From contig CP142452.1 in NCBI GenBank assembly GCA_038049695.1, forward strand, positions 96,293,501 to 96,357,500: a stretch of DNA of 64,000 nucleotides, written 5' to 3'. The notes beneath the pieces are model-generated. The model saw only the letters and a program-made list of their open reading frames with translations. It searched no databases and was not told the DNA's origin. The DNA comes from Cinnamomum chago. Lineage: Eukaryota; Streptophyta; Magnoliopsida; Laurales; Lauraceae. The translations under genes and the position numbers were made by a program. Shown here piece after piece: positions 53,321 through 64,000 of the stretch (within the stretch, counting starts at the first letter, position 1; each line of letters opens with the position of its first letter).

Positions 53321-55554
53321 CAAAGCAGCACATATGACACTAGTGTGGGAGAACTGTGCTATTGCCATGGGCTTTGGCCTTGAAAAGTCCACATGCATGT
53401 GTTGAACGCCAACACTAGGCCATTTTTTCTAAGGACCTTGTGGCCACCGGCAATGGCTGATAAAAGCTGAGGCCTGATCAGTTTATTCACCAGGTCAGGA
53501 AATCTAGAGGTAGGAACAGCCCATTTATGTATACACGAGAAGTTTAGAGCCAGATGGACCTAGACATGAAAAACCTCCTACTACCTGGGCCCAGGCCTGG
53601 TTTTATAGTGGGTCCAATAAACTAGGTCTGAGACCAATCCAAAGGTCAGAATGATAGCTCCGAACCCAGAATAAGTGACTATCCTAGCCTAATCTTCTGA
53701 CGTGGGTCCATCCACCTTGTGGTAAATGAATATGATTAAAGTTCTTCTGTGGTCAGGTTATTGACTCTTCTAGTCTACAGTCGCTAACCTATTTTTACTG
53801 GTAGAAGATGTCTCATTCCAACTGGGGCTTGAACAGTTGAACATCACCCTCCAGCTCAAAGCCATTTTCCTTGCCTGCCCTTTGGACTTTTGTGTTCTTT
53901 TTCTTCTCTCTTTATGAGGGCTTGAACCAGCCTTTTTTGGTGGGCTTTGACGTCCATTACAGGCCACCAGGACGGGTCAATGTTTATCTGAGTCAATGAA
54001 AATAAACTATAAGAACTTGATGCTCCCTTCTTACCTTTCGATATTGCACAACTTGGCAAAAAAATATGGTCACTCAAGACGATTGTCTCTTTTTCACAAT
54101 TTAGTGCGATGTTTCTATAAATAAAAATTCTTTTCATTTTTCACGACGTCAGAGAAAAAAAAAACACCATTCCTATAAGGTCAGAAACAAAAGAGAGAGT
54201 TACACAAACGAGCCCCAAAAAGAGAGTTTCTCAAGAGAAAAACACATTACATCCATCCGAAAAAAGGAAATACATTTTTTTTTAATTGGAGTTTGATTAG
54301 TCATAGATATGCATTTTCCGTCTGTTATTGCTGCCTCTGCAGATGTTAAGGTTAAATTAAACATTTCACCTAAAGACAGCTTTCAAAAAAGCAATCGGAA
54401 TCCTACACATACGTGTTCCATATTACAATTTCATCAATTTTAATCATGTTTACATCTGCCACGACTTGGAAACTTTTGAAGTGGCAAACATGGAATAGGT
54501 ACGTATCACTGTAAACAAAAAAAGACATAAAGTTCCAGCCACTCAAGAAAAAATAGACATCACTTGATCACCCATCATGTTTCTTTTAATAGTTCTCTTT
54601 TAAATAAACTAATCATTCACTACATCTAGTGTTTCAGTCATCTCTTCCATATTTAAAGATTAACATGCATGGAATCATAAATCATTTCAAGGATCTCATC
54701 ATATGTGAAACCAACACTTCAGAAAAAGAAAAGAAAAAAAAATATCATGAAGTGGAGGGAACTCATAAGAGATGCTGGTTGGGCCCACTAAGGAAAATAA
54801 ACAAGCACATGCTACGAGGCATTGTAAATCCTCTTTCTGCCAACCAGCTTCTGACATGCCAACTAATAGGCTTTAACACAAGCATATGATACAATGCAGA
54901 CCAACTCTGCCTACTTCAAAGGTACTCTGCCTACTTCAAAGGTATCTACATGTTCGCACCTAACATCTACACGCTGTACACATACATGCACTGCATAAAC
55001 ATGATAGAACTTCTTACCAAAAAATAAAAGAACTAGCCAACTCAACACAAGATCCAGCCAAATATGCTGATTCACTAATTTTCTCGAGTAAAGCCACTTT
55101 GCAGAGGATACTCTAATTTGAATGACAGAAAAGGGATTCTGTAGGTCATTTTAAGACATAGGGGCATTCTCTATAAAATTTCTGAAGACTGGTTCGAATT
55201 TATTTCATGTGGTTCATGAAAAAGTTTAGAAAAAATATAAAAATGTTTACATATGTTTGTTATAGAATTAGATGTGGCCTAATATAGAGTGCCAATGCAG
55301 TTAATCTGGCAGCCATTCAAAAAAAAAAAAAAAAAAGAAACAAAGAAAAAAAAAGAAAAAAAAAAGCACCCTAATGAACATATCGTGATTAGAAAACATA
55401 TGTATTTTTTTAATGGTTTATCTAACATATGCATAGAGAGGCAATAACGAGTTGGAAATGAGTGAGAAACAACTAAGTGATTGATTAGAGTGAGACTGCA
55501 TCAATTATCAGCTTTGAGCTCCGACCTAGACTTCAATACATACAAAACTAGATG
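53321..55554. other. Spacer, no gene recognised
   Basis: It contains a perfect 20-bp tandem duplication (ACTCTGCCTACTTCAAAGGT at 54904 and 54924) and a long A-rich stretch at about 55318-55367. Open frames are short and unremarkable. Confidence 0.45.
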
Positions 55555-56005
55555 CAAAACATGAAGTTCCCTGGGGTATTTTATTTGTAGATGATGTGCT
55601 ACTAATTAGCAAGATGAAAAAGCAGTAAACAATAAACTAAAGCTTTGGAAAATGCATTTACATCAAATACTGAAACTAGTAGCAAGAGAATATATTGGGT
55701 ACAATTTAGTATATCAGATAGTTGGAACTCAAAAGGTCAAACCCATATAGATGGAATAATGCTTCAAGATGGTGATATAATGCAGAATGAATTTTCTCTT
55801 CCTAGTTTTTCCATGTTCACATTCTAACTCTTTATGGCTTTACTCATATTTTGCACATATCTTTCAAGAAATGATCTTAGAATGTTGGTTTTTGAATGTA
55901 AATAGGATAGGTCAATGCTTATTTAAAGTTAAGAGAAAAATCATTTAGCCCAATCCGAATTGGTGGGATTAGGATCTATTAATGAAGTTGTTGATGATAA
56001 TGATA
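55555..56005 (+). mobile_element. Degraded LINE (L1-type) 3' fragment
   Basis: The plus strand from about 55565 reads VPWGILFVDDVLLIS, matching the catalytic region of plant L1 reverse transcriptases with VDD as the core. Downstream words resemble the NKLKLW and LQDGDI segments of such proteins, with stops and frame shifts between them. At about 55948-56003 a 'CCGAATTGGTGGGATTAGG...GTTGTTGATGATAAT' stretch resembles the LINE 3' end and tail. The copy is short and heavily decayed, on the opposite strand to the copy in importin-5 intron 1. Confidence 0.65.
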
Positions 56006-56362
56006 ATCTTAAAGAGAAGTGATGCTTTAAGGTGCACAGTATGTTAGCTGTATCTTGACCAATTTCACACCATGGCTCATGTCTCCAGAATGCAAGCCAT
56101 TGGATCAAGTCATGGTATGGTGATAATTCAGGCTTGCCACCAGTTACGGGGGAAGGATTTGATAATTTAAGCTTAAGAGAGGCTAAGGAAAGGGGAGCAT
56201 GGGGTCGATTTTTAGTAGATTTTAGCTAGATTCAATTGCTGTAATGGTAAAATTTCATTAATAGAAAAAAGGAACGACTCCTCAAAACAGTCTTGCTGGC
56301 ATAAAAGAAACATACCAACAAAGAAAACAAAGACAACAAGAAAGAACATAGGAGGACACTAA

Positions 56363-57391
56363 GGGCACGTTTGTGTATATGTAATTTCTGTGGAAATTGC
56401 CACATCAGTAAAATTCATGGGTTTTAAATTCTTTGGAAAAGTTTTTCCACGGAAGTTAAAATTTTGGGCATGTTTGTGTAACACTTTTCCGCGGAAAAGT
56501 TTACGGTTTTCCGCGGAAAACCCATTTTTCAGCGTTTGGTGCGGAACAATTCCGTGGAAATGCTTTCCTCCCTCGTCAGCATTTTTCTTGATAATTGTGG
56601 AAATGGGTTCCCATGGGGGGTATGGGAAATGGTTTTTCTCGGAAAACTTCTCCCTCTTTTCCTCACTCTTGTCCATTTCAACTAAAAACCCTATAACTCT
56701 TTCATTTTTTATTTCTTTATATAAATTATTAATATTTAATGTTAAATAAATAATATACATGTTATGTTATTTTCTTCAAAAAATTATATCACCAAATAAG
56801 AAATTTTGATTTTCTATAAGGAATCCACAGGCGCACCAAACAACATCTGTACCAATTCAATGAGGAAACTCTTTTTGCACCAAACATGAATTTCTAAATT
56901 CTACGGAAATCCTTTTCCGAGGTTTCCATTTCTATGGAATTTGCTGACGTGACAATTTCCTCTTTCCGCAGAAAAGGTGTGTACACAAACGTGCTCTTTA
57001 TGTTTGGTGCAAAAAGGTTTTCCTCGATGAATTAGTGCTAATGTTGTTTGATGCAACTATGGATTTCTTTAGTGAAAACCACTTTTTAGTGAAAACTATT
57101 GGGTGGGTGGGTTGGTATGTGTGGGTGGATGGGGTTGGGAGGGGAAGAGGAAGAAAGAGGGTGGCTGGGTGGAGTGAGGGTGAGAGAGATGAAATTTGGG
57201 GGTCAGTTTTCCGTGGAAATGGACTTCTCATACCCCCCATAGGAAGTGTATTTCCATGCCTATGAAGGAAAAAGCTGACGTGGCGAAAAAGCATTTCCGC
57301 GGAAAACTGTAGCACCAAATACATGAAAAAGAAGTTTTCCGCAGAAAACTACAACCTTTTCCGCAAAAATGGGCTACACAAACATATGCCC
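56363..57391. mobile_element. Harbinger-like element, GGGCAYGTTTGTGTA family, copy 2 (outer)
   Basis: The ends GGGCACGTTTGTGTA and, inverted, GGGCATATGTTTGTGTAG are flanked by TAA on both sides (56360-56362 and 57392-57394). An internal near-palindrome (57215-57255) and a TTTCCGCGGAAAA word (57294-57306) match the other copies. A second member of the family sits inside it. No transposase is seen. Confidence 0.8.
56466..56996. mobile_element. Harbinger-like element, same family, copy 3 (inserted in copy 2)
   Basis: It starts GGGCATGTTTGTGTAAC and ends, inverted, GAGCACGTTTGTGTAC, with TTT on each side. Two TTTTCCGCGGAAAA palindromes occur just inside the left end (56485-56498 and 56507-56520). 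Its right half matches the outer element in inverted orientation (GTTTGGTGCAAAAAG words), so a relative inserted into a relative. It is short (531 bp) and non-coding. Confidence 0.75.
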
Positions 57392-57657
57392 TAAAAGAAA
57401 AAAGTATATCATGGAATCCACACAAAAATTGTTCTGTCCACTCCCTGTTTAGCTAGCATCAGACCACTAATTCACTTCTCTTTTGTTAAAAATATTTCAA
57501 ACCCAATAGCTCAAACTCTTCCAGCTGATCTGACCTGGCTGGAGATTGGGATGGATCAAGTTTCTGAGTTATACAAACTATGCATGCACATCAAACTTGT
57601 ATTAGGGAAATGTGTATGTGCAAAGACTGTGAGTTAACTGGTTAGATATGCTATTGC

Positions 57658-57858
57658 CAGGGGGGGACCCAAGTAGAAGGATCTGGGGGCTTCAGCCCCC
57701 ACCAGACCGGAAAAAGTACCAAACCCCTCCCCCTCCTCTACAAATTCTGAAAATTAATGGTTTTTTTACATTTGCTCCCTCACCAAAGATTTTTTTTTTT
57801 TTTTTACATTGAACCCCCCCCAAAACACACACAGGAAAATCACCTGGGTCTGCCCCTG
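57658..57858. mobile_element. hAT-like miniature element
   Basis: The ends CAGGGGGGGACCCAAG and, inverted, CAGGGGCAGACCCAGG form terminal repeats of about 16 bp. The flanking 8 bases are similar but not identical (GCTATTGC and GCTATCAC), a decayed duplication. The interior has T-rich and C-rich runs and no coding potential. Confidence 0.75.
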
Positions 57859-57866
57859 GCTATCAC

Positions 57867-58313
57867 TTACATTGATGCCTGTAGCTTTTCATTATGAGGG
57901 TGAATTCATTTTCACGTGATCAAAACATTCAGACATGTCAAAATTAGAGAAATTTGCAAACATCCCAATTGGTACACTTAGTTCTCCAAAGGCTAATCAT
58001 TCAAATAAAAGGGGACTCTGGAGCCTGGAGGCTAGGAATGAGAGAAACCACATATATCATTTTCTCTTTTGGCAATGTAAGGTAAATGGGTAATATACAT
58101 ATCAGAATTGATTCATATAAATTATCATTCTATTGTCATTCTACAACTCTGCTCATGATTTCATAGACCAGTCCCCATCCCACTCATTTCACTTCCACCA
58201 CAGCCAATTGAGACAGACACAACTTGGCTAAAACAAATAAAAAGTGAAGCAAATGTGTAGGTTGTATGAGCAGTGGGGGAAAAATAGCATGAAAATTGAA
58301 GGTTCTTACATAT
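57867..58313 (-). other. 3' flank of the WNK kinase gene
   Basis: The sequence downstream of the WNK stop probably includes its 3' untranslated region. It has no other recognisable features. Confidence 0.5.
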
Positions 58314-60020
58314 TTAGATATCAATAGCATCAACTGGAAGTGATTTTGACCTGTGAAGATTATTTGGATGCACAGCTCCACCAAAGAAACTTTTGGCAGT
58401 GAACATTTGCTCAGGACTGTAATCTTGGATCGCCTCACAATGTCGGTCCCTTTGGGTCTCCGAATTTGGGCAGCTGTTCGAATTATCTGAGTTTTGGCTA
58501 TCAGGAGAGAGGGAATGGAAAGAAAAATTCCTTCCCAAAGCAAATGATTTCAAGTGCGGTTCAAAGCCTTCTCCCTGCAACGCTGTTGAACTTGAAACTG
58601 AAGAATCTGCTGCGACTATTCTTTTTATCTGCTGTTTACTCTTGATGGATCCAAACTTTCCATTGCTGATATCTCTTAATTCCATCTGATACTTGGTTTT
58701 CAGCCATCTTAATTCCTGCCGAATCTCATTTTCATAATCATCAAATGCAGTTGAAGAAATGGTGGGTTGACTGTGATCGGTTATTTTGGTAATTGATCGA
58801 TGATCATTGGAACTAAGATGTAATTGGTGTATAGATTTTCTTGCACCAGATTCAGTATGATTATTGGTATGAATTACACTATCATCCTTGGTCAAGGTTG
58901 TTTGATCTAATTGTTCACTTTCTCCATCAGAATGGGTATGTTCTGACCCTCCCAAGCTCAAATTGGTGCCTTCATGTTGCGCCCAAATGTCTGTATACTG
59001 TATTCCATCTGACTGGCTAGAGACTACAGGTGCACCTTCTGTCACACAGTGGTCAGATCCTTCCACCTGATATGTGATCTCTTCAAATCGACCATGCATA
59101 GCAGAACATCCCATTCGAGAACAATGACCTGCATGCGAGTTCTCCCCATCCGGATTGCTTGAGAGATAATCAAGAAGGGAAGCATTTGAGGAACCATATG
59201 AGGCACAATGGTAACAAACACCCACAGCAGGGCCATGTGTTTCTTCTATGCCTGGACCAGGCAACCACTCAGGTACTAGGGAAGATATCTCGCCATCTAT
59301 CATTTCTGCTATTTTTGTCACATCTTGATCGGTTATATCTAGTTCTGCAACCATTTCAGTTGCAACACTCAATGCTGTATCAGTTTCAATGTCAAAAGGA
59401 AAGTAGATATTGCGAATCCGGCCTGCAGAAGAGATGACAGCAGGGGATTCATATAATTCAACATAAAAACTAGAAAGCCCAGAAATACACATCTTGATTA
59501 TGAACTTTGAAACAAGAATCTCAATCGCTAACCTTCCTTATCCGCAATCCGAAGTCTCAGAAAGATGCCGTCATCATCTCTCATCTTTCCCTTGATTGTG
59601 ATATCCACATTTGTCAAATGCTCGTCCTCTTGACCAGCAAAAAAGTCAATTGCGTGGTGTTCGAGGTGTTCGAGCCCCATGCCGTCATAATCCCATCCAT
59701 TCTCAACAAGTTCATAAGAGTGATTGTTCGAGTAGCCATTAGCATCCCGATAAGGTTCGAAGTGAGGTTGCCTCTGAAGCGGACCGATTTCATCTATATC
59801 TGGCTGATACTCAATCGGCCTTGAATCACAGCTGTAACCATCTATCTGTAGAAATGGGTCCTTCAAAAGTTCCCTTGCAGGGAGCCTGCGAGATACAGTT
59901 GCTAGGCATTTCTCCACAAATTGCCTCACTTCAGGATCCTTTACTTTGTACAAAGCATCTGGCTTTTTCCCCTGTATAAAAAGAAACGCAAACAAACAGT
60001 GCCTGCTGTAAGATTAAGAA

Positions 60021-60079
<59 letters not shown>

Positions 60080-61362
60080 AAGAAGACAGAGAAAAAAGAT
60101 GAATCCTTGGTGAATCATCAAATCTGGTTCTTACAGATATGACTTTCTTGTAGATCTGAGCCGGATGTGTGCATTCACTGTATGGGTATTCAAAGGTGAC
60201 CATTTCCAGTATACACATCCCAAAGGAGTAGATATCCACCAATTCATTGTATTCCTCTTCATACACCTCTGGGGCCATGAATTCCGGCGTGCCTGAGAAA
60301 TAGAGAGGAACCCATCTAAAGCTGGATAATTGAAAGAATAAAAAAACAATGGATTTACTTCCAACAATATTACTACTAAAAACCCATCATCAGATTCATA
60401 TGAAGTGGAAATTGGAAGTGGTTTTTCAAACTAGGACAATTACCCATGATAACAAAAATGCTCTCAAAGAAATCAATCCATGATATATGCATCAGATGCA
60501 ACTTATGATTGGATACTCACCAACACAATGAGCAGCATGGGATTTTCTGAGGATGGCAGCAAGACCCAGATCACCAATCTTGACCTCCCCTTGATTCCCA
60601 TTCACAAAGATGTTGTCACACTTGAGATCCCTGTGAATGACAGGTGGATCATGGCTATGGAGATAAAGAAGTCCTCTCAATATTTGCCTACACCAATGCT
60701 TCACTGCCCTTATATTAACCCTCTTGTGCTTTTGCCTATACCTATAACAAAAAGGATCAAATGAGAGAGACAGCCAAAACAACAAATACTTCTCCATAAT
60801 CTAAAAAAAAAAAAGAAAAAGAAATCACTTACTGTCTGAGAGTCCCTGAGGTGAACATCTCAGTGACAAAATTTATGTTTCTATTGGCAATATCTACCCA
60901 GGAAGTGTAGAACTTCATGATGTTTTTGTGTTTGAGGGTCTTTAGCAGATGGATCTCACAATAGAGCCTCTCAAGATCTTCAGGGCTCTGAAGAAAATCA
61001 TATAGCTTGACCTGGTTCCAAGCAACCTCAATCCCTTCATACTCATCAAAGGCTCTGTACCTGCATCACAACCCACCATTTTAAGAGACCCATTTAAGAG
61101 ATGAAAAGGGGCAGGTGGGCAATTTGGAGAAAAACCCCATACACTGTCTTTGAAGCACCTTTGCCAAGGATTTCACTGTACTGCATCAAGGAAAGAAATA
61201 AAAAATCAACCCAATTATCAAAACTCAAGAGCAAAGCAAAACCCATTAAAAAAAAAAAGGAAAATTTTTTTTTTTTTTTGTTAGTACCCTTCCATATCTT
61301 CCAGTAGGATCGACTTCTACAAACTCAGAGTAATCTGGTCCAGAAGGCTTAAAACCCATCAT
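58314..61362 (-). CDS. WNK: WNK-family serine/threonine kinase (plant WNK2/WNK3 type)
   Basis: Exons in transcript order 61362-61288, 61180-61143, 61060-60833, 60741-60521, 60292-60135, 59971-59533 and 59422-58314 join in frame to 755 residues; all introns are GT-AG. The protein starts [25 protein letters not shown]. The glycine loop reads [11 protein letters not shown] with the WNK-type catalytic lysine at 36. The usual strand-3 lysine is Asn (EVAWNQV), the defining WNK feature. HRDLKCDN places the catalytic Asp at 152 and DLG the metal-binding Asp at 171; GTPEFMAPE marks the activation segment. After the kinase domain an OSR1-like C-terminal domain (about 365-445, VDITIKGK...[14 protein letters not shown]) is followed by a long Ser/Asn-rich tail. 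Plant WNKs act in ion balance, flowering time and stress signalling. The in-frame ATG 90 bases upstream was rejected because homologues start near MMGF. The gene looks intact. Confidence 0.95.
60023..60075. repeat. (GA)n microsatellite in WNK intron 5
   Basis: The tract reads (CT)n in the transcript and lies about 50-105 bases upstream of the exon 6 acceptor, filling about a third of a 163-bp intron. It could act as an extended polypyrimidine tract. Confidence 0.85.
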
Positions 61363-61743
61363 TCTACTTATTGATTCTTGAAACTTTCTATGTTTAGAAA
61401 TAGCATGAACTTTGTAATTACAAGAAAGAAAAAAAAAACAACAAGAGACCAAATGATTTACAGAAAGAGAGAGATATGCTATAAATCTACAGGGCTTAGT
61501 GGAAGAGAGAGAAAGACAATATGAGGAGGGGGAGTTGTTGGTGATTGAGTGGTGAGAGAGATGATAGAAGAGGAGAATAAAACTGAAAAAAAAAGAGAAA
61601 GGAAATGAAGCCTCGTTGAGTCCATCAAAAGGACAAGGATTTCCAACTCATAAACAAGAGAACCATCGTGAAGGGTACGGACCAAAAAGGACAAAAAATC
61701 AAAGAGCGACAAGGAAAGAGAGCAAATGGGATCTGAGAGAGAC

Positions 61744-61777
<34 letters not shown>

Positions 61778-61960
61778 CCTTCAGGCTTCAGGCTCCCAGC
61801 TGCTGTTTCATCTCCTTTGTTTCCTTGCTCTTCCTCCCCGCTCCTGTTTCTAAATTCTAACAGTTTATTGCTCTCTCTCTCTCGTTGGTACGCATAAAAA
61901 GTGTGATCTTTACCTTCTATTTTAGTGCGAGATTTCTGGTTACAGGAACTTTCCGTACGT
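61363..61960 (-). promoter_or_regulatory. WNK kinase 5' leader and proximal promoter
   Basis: The minus strand upstream of the start is rich in CT and has (CT)n runs: plus-strand GA at 61741-61776, with further CT-type tracts near 61870. This is common for plant leaders. Transcription start and any leader intron cannot be set from sequence alone. Confidence 0.5.
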
Positions 61961-62406
61961 GGAATTCCAGACCCGGACAATGCCCGTAAAATGACCGCAC
62001 CCTTTGTTTCTATCTCCATGGGCTGTCATCAACTTAAGAAAAACTCTCATTTAAAAGGAGATAACGGCCCAATTTATTATTTTTTATTATTTAATTTTTA
62101 AGTAAGTTGGACTATTGCCAAGGAGCAATTCTTTTATTAATTTTTTGTTACAAAGAGTAATTTTTTAAATTTGAAACGCTAAGGGATCGATCCACGACGA
62201 TGAATGTGATATCAAAAGGTGCCAACACCAGTCAACCATATACATTAGTAATAAAATCGGTATTAGAATTCCAATGATTAAAAATAAATGCTCTCTAATT
62301 ATAAATGATATTCAAAACTTTATCTCAACCAATGTTGATCCGAGTTTTAACCACTTTAAGATGCAAGCCCCATCGATAACCACTTTATCTACCCTAAGAT
62401 ACATTC
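61961..62406. other. AT-rich spacer, no gene recognised
   Basis: No coding potential is seen. Near 62350-62400 there are short local repeats (AACCACTTTA and GATGCAAGCCCCATCGAT) that occur again just past the SINE, so a small duplication preceded that insertion. Confidence 0.4.
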
Positions 62407-62417
62407 ATAACCACTTT

Positions 62418-62652
62418 TTTTTTTTTTTGCTAACGGAGGGTTCCCAATCCTTTGGACTAGACTCATCCCTCCGGGCCCAGAGAGAAGCCGGGTAAAACCC
62501 CTGTGGCCCCTAGGAGTGGCCCTTGGTGGTAACACAAGTGGACTCAACCTTCGGTTCCTGAAGAGGGGGGAACCGGGAGTCGATACCAGGACCTCTAGCT
62601 CCGGAAGAGGGAGGAACCGTGGTCCTGACCACTCGGCCAACCCCTTGGGGTT
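62418..62652 (-). mobile_element. tRNA-derived SINE with target duplication
   Basis: On the minus strand it begins CCCCAAGGGGTTGGCCGAGTGG (start at the high-coordinate end). TGGCCGAGTGGTC fits polymerase III box A and GGTATCGACTCCC fits box B, giving a Leu/Ser-tRNA-like head. It ends in an A run (plus-strand T run from about 62415). The duplication ATAACCACTTT flanks it (62407-62417 and 62653-62663). It resembles the widespread plant Au-like SINE type, which is my inference. Confidence 0.85.
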
Positions 62653-62843
62653 ATAACCACTTTATCTACCTAAGATGCAAGCCCCATCGATACACCGTCT
62701 CGTGTGTATGATTTTCATGCGAATAAGAATATTCTCCGTGAATCTTAGGGTATGGCCAACTCCGATTGAGATAAACCATATGCCTGGAGAGAGTTTATTA
62801 TGAGCGGTTTGGAATTGCCAACTAAAAGGTGAATGAGAATTTA

Positions 62844-63970
62844 GGGGTGTGTTTGACATTGTGTCATTTGGATGTTCTTATGTTTCCACGAGATAAGAGT
62901 GTATAAAACACATTTGGTATGCGTAATTGATTGTTTCAAATTTTATTCTCATGGGAAGGAATTTCAAAATCTTAATCTGCCGGCATAAGAAAGTTGAAAC
63001 AATTTTTTAAGAAACAACTTGCTAGCACAATGGTTTATTTCTTATCTCTTGTCTTTTAAAGAATATCATTTGAAGATTCTAAATCATTTCATTTTTCCTA
63101 AATGTAGGCATCACGTTCACAATCCCAAAGGAGGTGACCCCACTTTATAATTCCTAAAAGTGGGTCACATGGTCACAATCACAAAAGGTGGGCCCCTCTT
63201 ATAATTCTATAATGGCGAGACAACACTGTAAATCGTTTATAAAGTTAGGCATCACGTTGTAATTTCTCTAGGTAGGTCCTGTGTCCACAATCATATTTTA
63301 ATGGTGGCCTCATGTTCGGATTTCTAAATGTGGGTACCACATTGTAATTTTTTAAAGGTAGGTCCCGTATTCACAATTAACAAAAAGTATGGCCCCACAT
63401 TTTAATGATGGCCCCATGTTCGAATTTCTAAATGTGGGTACCACATTGTAATTTTTTAAAATTGGGTCCCGTGTTCACAGTTAACAAAAGGTATGGCTCC
63501 ATATTATAATTCCTATAAGGTGGGCCCACATTGTAGACTTTATAAATATGCTACCCCCATGTTCTAATTTCTAAATGTAGGCCCTGTGTCTATAATTACA
63601 AAAAATGTGGCTCCACTTTGTAATTTATAAATATGGGTCACATGGTCTAGTTTACAAAAGGTGAACCCACATTGTAAATCCTATGAATGTGAGCCCATAT
63701 TCTAATTTCTAAAGGTGGATCGCATATTTAGATTTACAAAAAGTTGGCCTATATTATAATTCCTATAAAGGTGGTCCCACATCGTAAATCCAATGGATAT
63801 GAGTTCCATGCTCTAATTTTTAAAGGCGGGTATCACATTGTAACTTCTACAGGTGCGTCCCATATATGATAATAATTGTACTGCAAACAATAAAAGGTGG
63901 GGTCTCATATTGTATATCTTATGTTTGCTCATTGGAGCAAAACTTTTATAATGTTACCAAACAAGTTCCC
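62844..63970. mobile_element. Probable TIR element filled with degenerate repeats
   Basis: The left end GGGGTGTGTTTGACATT and, inverted, right end GGGAACTTGTTTGGTAAC are weakly alike and resemble Harbinger-type ends. The flanking 3-bp sites (TTA and TAC) do not match, so the call is tentative. Inside, from about 63090 to 63920, phrases such as GTGGGTACCACATTGTAAT and GGTCCCGTGTTCACA recur in varied order. Confidence 0.45.
63302..63520. repeat. Two tandem units of about 105 bp within a degenerate array
   Basis: Two adjacent units run ATGGTGGCCTCATGTTCG or ATGGCCCCATGTTCG through GTGGGTACCACATTGTAATT to TTAACAAAA(A/G)(A/G)TATGG. More distant partial units with the same phrases continue on both sides (about 63110-63900). 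Confidence 0.8.
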
Positions 63971-64000
63971 TACTGCATAGTTTTAGTACAGAAATTTAAT

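Noticed and set aside
61363-61452. Upstream in-frame ATG extending the WNK N-terminus by 30 residues
   Set aside because: The extra residues are low-complexity and unlike WNK proteins, which start close to the [18 protein letters not shown] block.

Overview
This window is nuclear DNA from a flowering plant. Four host genes can be read exon by exon with consensus splice sites: an alpha-tubulin (+, 5 exons), a very large importin-5/IMB3 gene (-, 20 exons spread over 19.6 kb), a plastid-type J-domain membrane protein (+, 3 exons) and a WNK protein kinase (-, 7 exons). Each reconstructed reading frame closes exactly (450, 1110, 318 and 755 residues) and shows no damage. I could not place the species. 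Long repeat-filled introns, AT-rich spacers and many small DNA transposons suggest a woody angiosperm of moderate to large genome size, but that is only an impression.

Layout. 0-0.4 kb: what looks like the leader and promoter of a gene running off the left edge on the minus strand. 0.76-3.06 kb: the 3' part of an old Ty3/Gypsy-type LTR element with an antisense coding region and one LTR. 3-10.7 kb: AT-rich spacer with microsatellites and a four-copy minisatellite. 10.7-16.9 kb: alpha-tubulin, with a hAT miniature element and a candidate SINE in intron 1 and a PIF/Harbinger-like element just past the gene. 19.3-39.1 kb: importin-5. Its 5.5-kb first intron holds a nest of a TRIM-like LTR element, a Harbinger-like element inside it, a LINE fragment and a hAT element with a perfect target duplication. 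41.1-43.7 kb: a 2.5-kb solo LTR with a perfect 5-bp target duplication. 44-46 kb: a Harbinger-like element and two tandem duplications. 47.1-51.7 kb: the J-domain gene. 53-58 kb: a candidate SINE, a LINE remnant, a Harbinger-like element nested in a relative, and a hAT element. 58.3-61.4 kb: WNK kinase. 62.4-64 kb: a SINE with target duplication and a TIR-like element filled with degenerate repeats.

The four genes do not form a pathway; they are ordinary neighbours with housekeeping or signalling roles. I found no gene cluster, CRISPR array, rRNA or tRNA gene, and no candidate for a new biological system. The most informative content is the transposon record: exact target duplications, nested insertions that give relative ages, a tandem duplication that copied a transposon end, a GC-AG intron in importin-5, and an alpha-tubulin isotype with Thr in place of the acetylatable Lys40.
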